Shown piece by piece: positions 32,038 to 38,753 of a stretch of DNA of 38,753 bases; within the stretch, counting starts at the first letter, position 1; the number at the start of each line of letters is the position of its first letter. The DNA lies in assembly GCA_028284075.1 (NCBI GenBank), contig JANQSL010000026.1, positions 1-38,753 on the forward strand, in the 5' to 3' direction. Source of the DNA: Candidatus Sumerlaeia bacterium (lineage in GTDB: Bacteria; Sumerlaeota; Sumerlaeia; SLMS01; JAHLLQ01). Below the pieces are notes generated by a model. It searched no databases, had not been told where the DNA came from, and was given only the letters and a program-made list of their open reading frames with translations. Position numbers and translations under genes: made by a program.

Positions 32038-32270
32038 CCGGCCCGGCGCGGCTTGTTGACCTGCGGCCCGGCGAGCGGGCACTGATCCGCGATCTGGCGG
32101 GTGAGGTGCCGTTGGTCCAGCGTCTGCTGGAGATGGGCCTGACGGAGGACGAGGAGGTTGAAGTCGTCCGCTTCGCGCCCCTCGGCGATCCCGTCGAAAT
32201 TCAAATCCGCGGCTACTTCCTTTCTTTGCGGAAGCAGGAAGCCGCCGCCATCCTCGTGGAGAAGATCTAG
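32034..32270 (+). CDS. feoA: FeoA-domain protein (second copy)
   Basis: A 78-residue FeoA starting at a GTG that overlaps the first feoA stop (GTGA). It reads VTGPARLVDLRPGERALIRD, then VQRLLEMGLTEDEEVEVVRF and PLGDPVEIQIRGYFLSLRKQ, with the complete FeoA signature (L-x-x-MG-(I/L)). It abuts feoB, whose ATG follows the TAG directly. Tandem FeoA proteins with FeoB are a known arrangement, and both are translationally coupled to each other and to feoB. Confidence 0.88.
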   Translation: MTGPARLVDLRPGERALIRDLAGEVPLVQRLLEMGLTEDEEVEVVRFAPLGDPVEIQIRGYFLSLRKQEAAAILVEKI

Positions 32271-34472
32271 ATGCCGGGCCAGAGTGCTGTCCGGACCCGC
32301 CGCATTGCTCTGGCGGGCAATCCGAACACGGGCAAGACCACGGTTTTCAACATGCTCACGGGCTTTCGAGCCCGGACGGGCAACTATGCCGGTGTGACGG
32401 TGGAGCGAAAGGCCGGGGGGCTGAAGGGGGCTCCGGAGGATCAACCGGTGGAGATTGTCGATCTGCCGGGAACCTACAGTCTGAGCGCGCGATCCGCTGA
32501 TGAGATGGTGGCCGCGGATGTTCTCCTGGGTCTGAGAGAGGACGAAGAGCGGCCTGACCTGGTGCTCATTGTGGCGGACGCTTCGAACCTGGAGCGGAAT
32601 CTCTTCCTCGCAACGCAGGTGATGGAATGCGGCGTGCCTTGTGTGTTGTTGCTCAACATGATGGATGTTGCGAAGGAGAACCGTCTGGCAATCGATGCCA
32701 CGGGGCTTTCGGACCGGCTTCGCGTTCCTGTTTTTCCGATTGTTGCGGCAAAGGGCGAAGGGCTGGATGCGGTTCGGGACTACCTGGTGCGTGGTTCCTT
32801 CGAGGAGGCCCACAGCGCTCTTGTTGAGTTTCCCGAGGTTTTTGAAAACGCCGTCACGGATTTACTTCGCACGATTCGCGAGAGTGACTGTCCCGAGACG
32901 TTCGCACGTCCGTTTCTTGCCCGACGCGCGCTTCTTGAAACTGACGGCATTGCGGGAAAGCGGCTGCTCGACTGCGGGGGAGAGGCGGTTTCCACGGCTC
33001 TCAGTCAGAGCCGGAAAGCCATTGAGGAGTCGGGTCAGCGAATTGTTTCCCTGGAGGCTCGCGTTCGCTACGGTTTCATCAAGCAGGCTCTTCGAGATGT
33101 CGTCGAGCGGCCGGAGGAGCGTGTCGAAACGCTTTCGGATCGCATTGACCGGATATTGATTCACCGGGTGTGGGGAACGCTGGTCTTTGTCACTCTGATG
33201 ATCATCGTTTTTCAGGCGATCTACAGTTGGTCCGCCCCTTTCATGGATGTCATCGATGGTGTCTTTGGATTTCTCGGAGGGCGGCTCGCGGCGGTTGTAA
33301 GCGAAGGTCCGCTGCAGTCCTTTCTCGTCGATGGCGTGATTGCGGGGGTTGGCGGGGTTGTTATCTTTTTGCCCCAGATTCTCTGTCTTTTCCTGTTTAT
33401 CTCGTTGCTGGAGGACTGCGGTTACATGGCGCGGGCCGCTTTCCTGATGGATCGCCTGCTGAGCCGGGTCGGTCTCTCCGGGCGCAGCTTTATCCCCATG
33501 TTGAGTTCCTTTGCCTGTGCGATTCCCGGGGTCATGGCAACGCGCACAATCGAGGATCGCCGTGATCGTTTTACCACGATGCTTATTGCACCGTTGATGA
33601 GCTGTTCCGCGCGACTTCCCGTTTATACGCTGCTGATTGGCGCGTTCATTCCCGAGCGCAAGGTTGTTGGTTTCATCGGTCTTCAGGGACTGACTTTGTT
33701 TGCCATGTATCTTGTCGGGGTGGTCGTCGCGATTCCCGTCGCGCTGATTCTCAAGAAGACGTTTTTCAAAGGATCGACGCCGGCTTTGATTCTGGAGCTT
33801 CCACCTTACCGCAGACCCGGCATCAAGGTTGTCATCTGGCGGCTTTGGGAACGGGCGGGCGCCTTCCTGAAACGGGCGGGCACCATTATTTTTGCCGTTT
33901 CCATCATTGTCTGGGCTGCCGCGTATTATCCGCGTTCCGCATCGGTTCGCGAAGAGATCGAACAGGAGTACCTGTTTGAGCTGGCGGAAGCGGGGCCGGA
34001 TGAACTGCCGGCCGTGGAAGAGCGGATGGAGAGGGAAATCGAAGGGGCTTACCTGCGTCAGTCGATTCTGGGCCGAATGGGTCATGTTGTGGAACCGCTT
34101 GTGCGGCCGCTGGGCTGGGACTGGAAAATCGGCATGGCCACGATCGCCAGTTTTCCCGCGCGGGAGGTCATCGTCGCCACACTTGGCATCATCTACGATG
34201 TCGGGTCCGACGCGGATGAAGAAAGTCCTGATCTGCGGGAGAAGCTTCAGAACGCCCGGCACCCGGACGGCACACCGGTTTTCACGATTCCGGTGGCTCT
34301 TTCCATTATGGTGTTCTTCGCACTTTGCGCTCAGTGCGCCGCGACTCTCGCCGTGATCAAACGCGAGACGAACTCCTGGCGCTGGCCTTTCTTTTCTTTC
34401 GCATACATGACCCTGCTTGCGTGGATTGGCGCGCTGCTTGTATATCAGATCAGTGCGGCGATTCTTTCGTAG
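32271..34472 (+). CDS. feoB: Ferrous iron transport protein B
   Basis: A 733-residue inner-membrane Fe(II) transporter. The N-terminal G domain has GNPNTGKT (16-23, G1), the YAGVTVERKAG switch (G2), VDLPGTYSL (G3) and LLLNMMDVAKE (G4, N-M-M-D in place of N-x-x-D/K). The membrane domain has the two Gate motifs, SLLEDCGYMARAAFLMDRLL and SRVGLSGRSFIPMLSSFACA, then IPGVMATRTIEDRRDR and PLMSCSARLPVYTLLIGAFI. Later come FPAREVIVATLGIIYDVG and FALCAQCAATLAVIKRETNS. Length is normal. It follows two FeoA genes and precedes a Cys-rich peptide. Confidence 0.95.
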   Translation: MPGQSAVRTRRIALAGNPNTGKTTVFNMLTGFRARTGNYAGVTVERKAGGLKGAPEDQPVEIVDLPGTYSLSARSADEMVAADVLLGLREDEERPDLVLIVADASNLERNLFLATQVMECGVPCVLLLNMMDVAKENRLAIDATGLSDRLRVPVFPIVAAKGEGLDAVRDYLVRGSFEEAHSALVEFPEVFENAVTDLLRTIRESDCPETFARPFLARRALLETDGIAGKRLLDCGGEAVSTALSQSRKAIEESGQRIVSLEARVRYGFIKQALRDVVERPEERVETLSDRIDRILIHRVWGTLVFVTLMIIVFQAIYSWSAPFMDVIDGVFGFLGGRLAAVVSEGPLQSFLVDGVIAGVGGVVIFLPQILCLFLFISLLEDCGYMARAAFLMDRLLSRVGLSGRSFIPMLSSFACAIPGVMATRTIEDRRDRFTTMLIAPLMSCSARLPVYTLLIGAFIPERKVVGFIGLQGLTLFAMYLVGVVVAIPVALILKKTFFKGSTPALILELPPYRRPGIKVVIWRLWERAGAFLKRAGTIIFAVSIIVWAAAYYPRSASVREEIEQEYLFELAEAGPDELPAVEERMEREIEGAYLRQSILGRMGHVVEPLVRPLGWDWKIGMATIASFPAREVIVATLGIIYDVGSDADEESPDLREKLQNARHPDGTPVFTIPVALSIMVFFALCAQCAATLAVIKRETNSWRWPFFSFAYMTLLAWIGALLVYQISAAILS

Positions 34473-34481
34473 GTTCCAGCC

Positions 34482-34730
34482 ATGTCGGCCGGTTTTCAAC
34501 ATTTCATCGTCATTCTGATTGTTGCGGCGGCCGCGGTTTATCTGGGCCGCGCGTTTTGGAAGACGTTTGCCGCCAGGACGGGTTGCGGATGTGCAGGAAA
34601 GTCCTGTGCGCGGATGGAGGACATGACTCGCCGGATTTCAGAGGCGGGAAAGGGCCGGCGTCTCGATGTGGAGACGGGCCGTCCTGTTTCCTCACAAAAC
34701 GAGGAGGACACGCTTCCCCCCTTGCGCTGA
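34482..34730 (+). CDS. FeoB-associated Cys-rich membrane peptide
   Basis: An 82-residue protein with one N-terminal membrane helix (FQHFIVILIVAAAAVYLGRA) followed by a Cys cluster GCGCAGKSC and a polar tail. This is the arrangement of the FeoB-associated Cys-rich proteins found directly after feoB, thought to assist iron transfer or assembly. It begins 9 bases after the feoB stop, with AGGTT-type weak ribosome binding. Confidence 0.8.
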   Translation: MSAGFQHFIVILIVAAAAVYLGRAFWKTFAARTGCGCAGKSCARMEDMTRRISEAGKGRRLDVETGRPVSSQNEEDTLPPLR

Positions 34731-34735
34731 CTGAG

Positions 34736-34782
34736 TACACCGGATGAGTCTGGCACACCGCCGGGCCTCATGTCCCGGTGTA
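34736..34782. promoter_or_regulatory. Stem-loop in the pilT leader / feo 3' end
   Basis: TACACCGG (34736-34743) pairs perfectly with CCGGTGTA (34775-34782), and ATGAG/CTCAT can extend the stem inwards. No T-run follows, so it may stabilise or pause the transcript between the feo operon and pilT rather than terminate it. Confidence 0.45.
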
Positions 34783-34802
34783 TCGACCCGAGGAGTCAGA
34801 CC

Positions 34803-36317
34803 ATGGGCCTTTTCGGCAAAAAGAAAGCCGACGACGTTCCGCCCGAGAATCCGCCGGACCAGGAAAGCGGTACAAAGGACACGGCGCAAAATCCCGCGCC
34901 TCTTCTTCCACCTTCGTCCCAGGTCAAACCTCCTCAGCGCCCGCCGGATTCCGGTTCCCGTGCGCGCACGCCGGGCCGGGGACCAACGCCGCCAGGCGGG
35001 TTGCTGCCCAAGCCTGACTGGCATGCGGAGCACGAGAAGAATCCCCGCAGGGCTTCCGGGACTCAGCAGACGGTCAAGATTCCCGAAGCGCCGACCTCGC
35101 CCAGTAATCAGAAGCCTGTTCAACCTCCGCCTCAGCAGCCGGCCAGACCAAAGTCGGCGGCGGCCGGCACCGGCACCGGCGCCGAACGGCGGCGACCCAA
35201 TCCCAGTGGAACAGCACCGACCAAGTCGCTTCCCGAAGATGCGCTGTCGGTGGTTTCCCGCGGCAATCGGACGGGAATGATGGCGCTGCTTCGAGAAGCT
35301 GTCGAACGGGGAGCCTCCGATTTGCATTTGTCCCGCGGCGTGGCGCCGACAATTCGCCTGGACGGTTATCTGGTCCCGCTCGACTATCCGCCGCTTACAA
35401 AGAAGGAATGCGAGGGTCTTGTTCTGAGTCTTCTTTCCGAGCCGCAGCGCAGTAAGTTCGAGCAGGACTGGGAGCTGGATCTGTCTCTCGATCTTCCGGA
35501 AGCCGGCCGCTTTCGAACGAATGTTCATCGTCAGCGTGGCGGTATCGAAGCGGCGTTTCGCGTCGTGAATGATGTGATTCTGCCGCTCCGGCGTCTTGGC
35601 TTGCCGGGTGTTGTCGAGGAGATCGCGCGCAAGCACAGCGGTCTTGTTCTCGTCACCGGTCCGACCGGTTCCGGCAAGACCACGACCCTCGCTTCCGTTG
35701 TCGATCAGATCAACACCGAGCGCCAGTGCATGATGATCACCGTCGAGGATCCCATCGAGTACGTGCACTCGAACAAGCGATCGGTGATCAAGCAGCGGGA
35801 AGTCACCAGCGATACACGAAGTTTTGGCGCCGCATTGCGTCATGTTTTGCGTCAGGATCCCGATGTGATCGTTATTGGCGAGATGCGTGACCTGGAAACG
35901 ATTCAGACGGCGCTGACCGCTGCGGAAACCGGTCACCTGGTTTTTGCAACACTGCACACCACCGACGCCTCTCAGACGATCGACCGTATCATCGATGTTT
36001 TTCCGCCTCATCAGCAGGAGCAGGTGCGTATCCAGGTGGCGAACACCCTGCAGGCGATCATTGCCCAGCAGCTGATTCCCGTTCCCGGAAACAGGGGTCG
36101 TGTTGTGGCGGTTGAAATTCTGATGGCGAATGTCGCCGCCCGCAAGATTGTCCGTTCGGGAAAGACGGAGCAGCTTTACACGCTGATGCAGACAAGCTGG
36201 GAACAGGGCATGATCACAATGGACAAGTCGCTTAAAACCCTCTACCAACAGGGGTTGATCAGTTTCGACGACGCGATTTCCCGCTGCAAGTACCCACAGG
36301 AATTCGATAATATTTAG
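34803..36317 (+). CDS. pilT: Type IV pilus retraction ATPase PilT with long proline-rich leader
   Basis: A 504-residue protein. Residues ~1-150 are hydrophilic and rich in Pro, Arg, Ser and Gln (PPENPPDQES, PAPLLPPSSQVKPPQRPPDS) and probably disordered. The PilT body follows: VERGASDLHLSRGVAPTIRL, Walker A GPTGSGKTT (about 286-294), the Asp box ITVEDPIEYVH, Walker B VIVIGEMRD, the His box ETGHLVFATLHTTDASQTID and EQVRIQVANTLQAIIAQQLI. The usual AIRNLIRE motif reads AARKIVRSGKTEQL. It powers pilus retraction from the cytoplasm. ATG at 34803 has GAGGAG 8-9 bases upstream. Normal PilT is about 350 residues, so the leader is extra. Confidence 0.92.
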   Translation: MGLFGKKKADDVPPENPPDQESGTKDTAQNPAPLLPPSSQVKPPQRPPDSGSRARTPGRGPTPPGGLLPKPDWHAEHEKNPRRASGTQQTVKIPEAPTSPSNQKPVQPPPQQPARPKSAAAGTGTGAERRRPNPSGTAPTKSLPEDALSVVSRGNRTGMMALLREAVERGASDLHLSRGVAPTIRLDGYLVPLDYPPLTKKECEGLVLSLLSEPQRSKFEQDWELDLSLDLPEAGRFRTNVHRQRGGIEAAFRVVNDVILPLRRLGLPGVVEEIARKHSGLVLVTGPTGSGKTTTLASVVDQINTERQCMMITVEDPIEYVHSNKRSVIKQREVTSDTRSFGAALRHVLRQDPDVIVIGEMRDLETIQTALTAAETGHLVFATLHTTDASQTIDRIIDVFPPHQQEQVRIQVANTLQAIIAQQLIPVPGNRGRVVAVEILMANVAARKIVRSGKTEQLYTLMQTSWEQGMITMDKSLKTLYQQGLISFDDAISRCKYPQEFDNI

Positions 36318-36386
36318 TCCGATTGTGTTCCGCCCCGGCAGCCGTGACGCTTGTCAGTGGCCTTCCACTGTGCACGCTGCCTCCTC

Positions 36387-37298
36387 ATGCTGACGGACGC
36401 GGAAAAGGAATGGCGCAAGGGAATCGCCTCGGGTATTGGAGCCTATCTCTGGTGGGGCTTCTTCCCCATTTACATCAAGCTTGTTATTCATGTCCCGGTG
36501 CTGGAGATCGTTTGTCATCGGGTGGCATGGTGTTTTGCTCTTCTGCTGATCCTGATGACGGTCACCCGCCGCTGGAAGGCTCTCTTTGGAGCCCTGCGCG
36601 ACCGCCGCGTTCTGTTGCTGCTTCTCGGATCGACCTTCGTGATTTGCTTCAACTGGCTGGGCATGGTGCAAGCCGTTGCCATCGACCAGATCCGCCAGTC
36701 GAGCCTGGGGTATTTCATGAATCCTCTGGTCAGCGTCTTTTTCGGCTTCGCTTTTCTCGGCGAGCGGCTTCGTCGCGTCCAACTCATTGCCATTCTGCTG
36801 GCTGTTACCGGTGTGATCATTCAGACACTTCTCGTGGGGATCTTTCCGTGGATTGCAATTATGATCGCGATCAGTTTCGGGCTTTACGGTCTTTTCCGCA
36901 AGCTTGCAAACGTCGATTCGATGGCGGGTCTCACGTTTGAAACGGGGCTCCTGGCTCCGCTGGTCATTCTTTACATGGTGTCTCTCGGAACGGAATCCGC
37001 CTTTGTGTCGAATTCGACATCCGACCGTATCCTGCTGATTATTGCGGGTCCTGTCACATGCGTGCCACTGCTGCTCTTTACGGCCATGGCGAGGCGGGTG
37101 AAACTTGCAACCGTGGGTTTTCTGCAATACATGACACCGAGTCTGCATCTTTTGCTGGCTGTCACGTTTTACGGAGAGTCCTTTACCACGGGCCATGCGG
37201 TGAGCTTTGCCATGATCTGGGTTGCGCTCGGGCTCTACAGCTTTGACCTGTGGCGCATACACAGAAACGGCGGTGGCCGGGGGATTTCCAGTACGTGA
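36387..37298 (+). CDS. rarD: RarD-type EamA transporter
   Basis: A 303-residue inner-membrane protein of the DMT/EamA superfamily, RarD branch, with about ten helices. Characteristic segments are GIGAYLWWGFFPIYIKLV, EIVCHRVAWCFALLLILM, ICFNWLGMVQAVAIDQIRQS, SLGYFMNPLVSVFFGFAFLG, KLANVDSMAGLTFETGLLAP and VGFLQYMTPSLHLLLAVTFY. RarD proteins are predicted permeases, originally linked to chloramphenicol sensitivity; the substrate is unknown. ATG at 36387 is used; an in-frame start 36 bases upstream is less likely. The stop overlaps the GTG of the next gene (GTGA). Confidence 0.9.
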   Translation: MLTDAEKEWRKGIASGIGAYLWWGFFPIYIKLVIHVPVLEIVCHRVAWCFALLLILMTVTRRWKALFGALRDRRVLLLLLGSTFVICFNWLGMVQAVAIDQIRQSSLGYFMNPLVSVFFGFAFLGERLRRVQLIAILLAVTGVIIQTLLVGIFPWIAIMIAISFGLYGLFRKLANVDSMAGLTFETGLLAPLVILYMVSLGTESAFVSNSTSDRILLIIAGPVTCVPLLLFTAMARRVKLATVGFLQYMTPSLHLLLAVTFYGESFTTGHAVSFAMIWVALGLYSFDLWRIHRNGGGRGISST

Positions 37299-38083
37299 AC
37301 TGCGGCGTTGTCTATGTTGCCTATGGCGAAAAATACGTCGCGGAGGCTTCGGTATCCGCACGGAGTGTCAAACGCACGAATCCTTCGTTGAAGACGTTTC
37401 TCCTGACCGGTGAAACCGCGTCACCGGAGGGGATCGATGAAGTTATCCATCGGGATCTTTCGAGAACCTATATCGACAAAAGTCTCGTTTGGGAGGTCCC
37501 CTGCGAAAAGATCCTTTTTCTCGATTCCGATACTCGTGTTATTGGAAACATCGGAGAAATTTTCACATTGCTGGATCGATTCGATTTCGCGGCGCACCAG
37601 GCTTCCGCAGGATACCAGATCGATGATCCCGATGTTCCTCACAGCTTTCCGGTTTTCAACGCGGGAGTGCTGGCATTCAGAAAAACTCCCGCAACGCGTG
37701 CGATGCTTGACCGCTGGATCGAGCTGTTTCCCGGCGGTCCGCTGGACCACGCGGGTGCCATATCCGATCAGCCCGCTCTGAGAAAGGCTGTCTATGAAAC
37801 AGATCTTCGGTTCGCGGTCCTCGCATCGGAGTATAACATCATGCCCATGGCTCCCATGGGCCTTGGGAGAGACGCCCGCATACTCCATGGACGTCCATCA
37901 TCCACGCTCGATTTTATGGAGAAGCACATCAATTCCGTCGGGGGACGGCGGGCCTGGATTCCTCATGTCGGATGTATCGGCCGCCCCGTGAATCAGAGTT
38001 TTCGTGAGGCCTTTCCCGTTTTCCTCCGCGGAGCGAAGCGGTTTTTTCTGATCAGCAGGCGGCTTCGGCGAATGGCGAAGTGA
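37295..38083 (+). CDS. GT8/GT-A-like glycosyltransferase
   Basis: A 262-residue protein starting at a GTG that overlaps the rarD stop (GTGA), with GGGGGA about 10 bases upstream. It begins VNCGVVYVAYGEKYVAEASV, the GT-A nucleotide-binding strand, and has the metal-binding DxD motif in FLDSDTRVIGN, then HSFPVFNAGVLAFRKT and SDQPALRKAVYE, as in GT8-type and related nucleotide-diphospho-sugar transferases. It ends in a basic tail (RGAKRFFLISRRLRRMAK). It is likely cytoplasmic or membrane-peripheral. Sugar donor and acceptor are unknown, though a GT-C gene follows. Confidence 0.8.
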   Translation: MNCGVVYVAYGEKYVAEASVSARSVKRTNPSLKTFLLTGETASPEGIDEVIHRDLSRTYIDKSLVWEVPCEKILFLDSDTRVIGNIGEIFTLLDRFDFAAHQASAGYQIDDPDVPHSFPVFNAGVLAFRKTPATRAMLDRWIELFPGGPLDHAGAISDQPALRKAVYETDLRFAVLASEYNIMPMAPMGLGRDARILHGRPSSTLDFMEKHINSVGGRRAWIPHVGCIGRPVNQSFREAFPVFLRGAKRFFLISRRLRRMAK

Positions 38084-38119
38084 GCTTACGCCGGCAAGCG
38101 GGATCCGCAGGGTGGCACG

Positions 38120-38753
38120 ATGAAACGGAAGCCTTTCATGAACACCTCGACCCGTGCCCTGCCGGCCGCGATTGCCGCAACGACTCTGACACTGCTGTGG
38201 TTCGTTATCGCTATCTGGTGTGCGCGGACGTGGTCGCCGACGACTGATGAGCCGGTGCATCTTGCCGGTGGACTGACGATCCTCGAGTATGGCGATTTCC
38301 GCATTAATCCACCCCATCCGCCGCTCGTCAAAGTTCTGTGCGCATTGCCGGTGTACCTGCTCGACCGGCCTGTTTTTCACGACGAGGACGGTCCGTTCTC
38401 CGAGTTCCTGACCGAGCATTGGGTTAACACCAATCCGCCGGTGTATGGTCTCCTGCTTCCGGGGAATGCCGGTGCATATGATCCGGGCCATCTTTTCCCG
38501 GCACGGCTTGTTGCAATTCTGATCGGGTTTTCGGCAGCGATTCCCGTTTTTCTTCTCGCTCGTGACTTCTCCAGTCCGAGAGGAGGATTCATTGCCGCGG
38601 CACTTCTGCTCTTTTACCCGGAGTACCTGGGCCATTCCGCACTGGTGACCTACGACGTGCCTCTTGCCGCAGCCTGTGCATGGATTGCCTGGAGTTCCTG
38701 GCGCTGGTGGAGGAGACCGCGGACGGACAACCTCGTGATCTTCGTCGCAGGCA
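38120..38753 (+). CDS. GT-C-fold (PMT/ArnT-like) membrane glycosyltransferase, 3' end outside window
   Basis: The frame is open from ATG 38120 (GGGTGG upstream) to the window end, 211 residues. After a signal-anchor helix (TTLTLLWFVIAIWCARTW), the first periplasmic loop has SPTTDEPVHLAGGLTILEYG (Asp43-Glu44) and RINPPHPPLVKVLCALPVYL, typical of PMT/ArnT-like enzymes that use polyprenyl-phosphate sugars. Helices FPARLVAILIGFSAAIPVFL and GFIAAALLLFYPEYLGH follow, then VTYDVPLAAACAWIAWSSW. The C-terminal part is missing only because the window ends. It likely works in a glycan pathway with the preceding glycosyltransferase. Confidence 0.85.
   Translation, partial: MKRKPFMNTSTRALPAAIAATTLTLLWFVIAIWCARTWSPTTDEPVHLAGGLTILEYGDFRINPPHPPLVKVLCALPVYLLDRPVFHDEDGPFSEFLTEHWVNTNPPVYGLLLPGNAGAYDPGHLFPARLVAILIGFSAAIPVFLLARDFSSPRGGFIAAALLLFYPEYLGHSALVTYDVPLAAACAWIAWSSWRWWRRPRTDNLVIFVAG

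Noticed and set aside
32862-34502. 546-residue minus-strand ORF over feoB
   Set aside because: It is fully antisense to a clear FeoB gene, has a biased Arg/Asp/His composition and no recognisable domain. It is a frame shadow of GC-rich coding DNA.
34692-36248. 518-residue minus-strand ORF over pilT
   Set aside because: Antisense to the conserved PilT motifs, with low-complexity Arg/Gly/Leu sequence and no domain. It is a shadow.
1-38753. CRISPR array, rRNA operon, prophage or complete insertion sequence
   Set aside because: No regularly spaced repeats, no rRNA-like sequence and no phage structural genes were seen. The only mobile-element traces are the IS3 orfA fragment and the HTH remnant.

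Overview
The window looks like chromosome of a free-living Gram-negative bacterium. Supporting features are a retraction ATPase PilT, many Sec signal peptides, a SPOR-type envelope protein, quinolinate and thiazole biosynthesis, FeoAB iron uptake and GT-C membrane glycosyltransferases. Base composition is moderately GC-rich by eye, genes are in short mixed-strand runs, and starts often overlap the previous stop (ATGCATGA, ATGACTGA, GTGA). The gene content, including a bacterial PolB2-like polymerase, a MEMO-family protein, a LarC1-only protein and a non-cysteine Thi4, suggests one of the less studied environmental phyla (PVC, FCB or a neighbouring candidate phylum). I cannot name the taxon from sequence alone.

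Layout. 1-2.5 kb: end of a membrane protein, a PAS-LuxR regulator, a DUF72 protein and a YpeA-like acetyltransferase. 2.5-5.75 kb (minus strand): a three-gene module of a divergent family-B DNA polymerase, a conserved 91-aa protein and a RecA/RadA-like protein without a Walker A motif. This resembles the archaeal PolB2/Dpo2 neighbourhood and is the most interesting system here. 5.9-12.5 kb: two acetyltransferases, a TolB-like propeller, a His-type Thi4, two proteins of unknown function, and a ThiS/MoaD-like protein next to an Asp-box propeller. 12.5-15.9 kb: a GT-C membrane protein and phosphofructokinase. 15.9-16.2 kb: a hairpin-rich stretch between convergent genes that may be an RNA. 16.2-19.1 kb: a catalytically degenerate beta-lactamase-fold protein, BirA and a YugP-type metalloprotease, with a terminator hairpin abutting the birA ribosome-binding site. 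19.3-25.5 kb: MEMO family, LarC1, SucC, a PhyH dioxygenase with a LacI-type palindrome upstream, and NadB.

25.55-26.39 kb is non-coding and repeat-like, with low-complexity tracts, a G-quadruplex-type motif and an interspersed-repeat-like sequence. A GDSL hydrolase follows. 27.15-31.7 kb looks like an acquired island. It has a decayed IS3 orfA fragment on the left, three tightly packed secreted-protein genes (SPOR plus helical repeats, a Cys-rich protein, and an unknown), a helix-turn-helix remnant and two small ORFs on the right, and lower GC than its surroundings. From 31.8 kb core genes resume: feoA-feoA-feoB plus a Cys-rich FeoB-associated peptide, pilT with a long proline-rich leader, rarD, a GT8-like glycosyltransferase translationally coupled to rarD, and a GT-C glycosyltransferase that runs off the end.

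All calls rest on reading motifs and gene context. No database search was possible.
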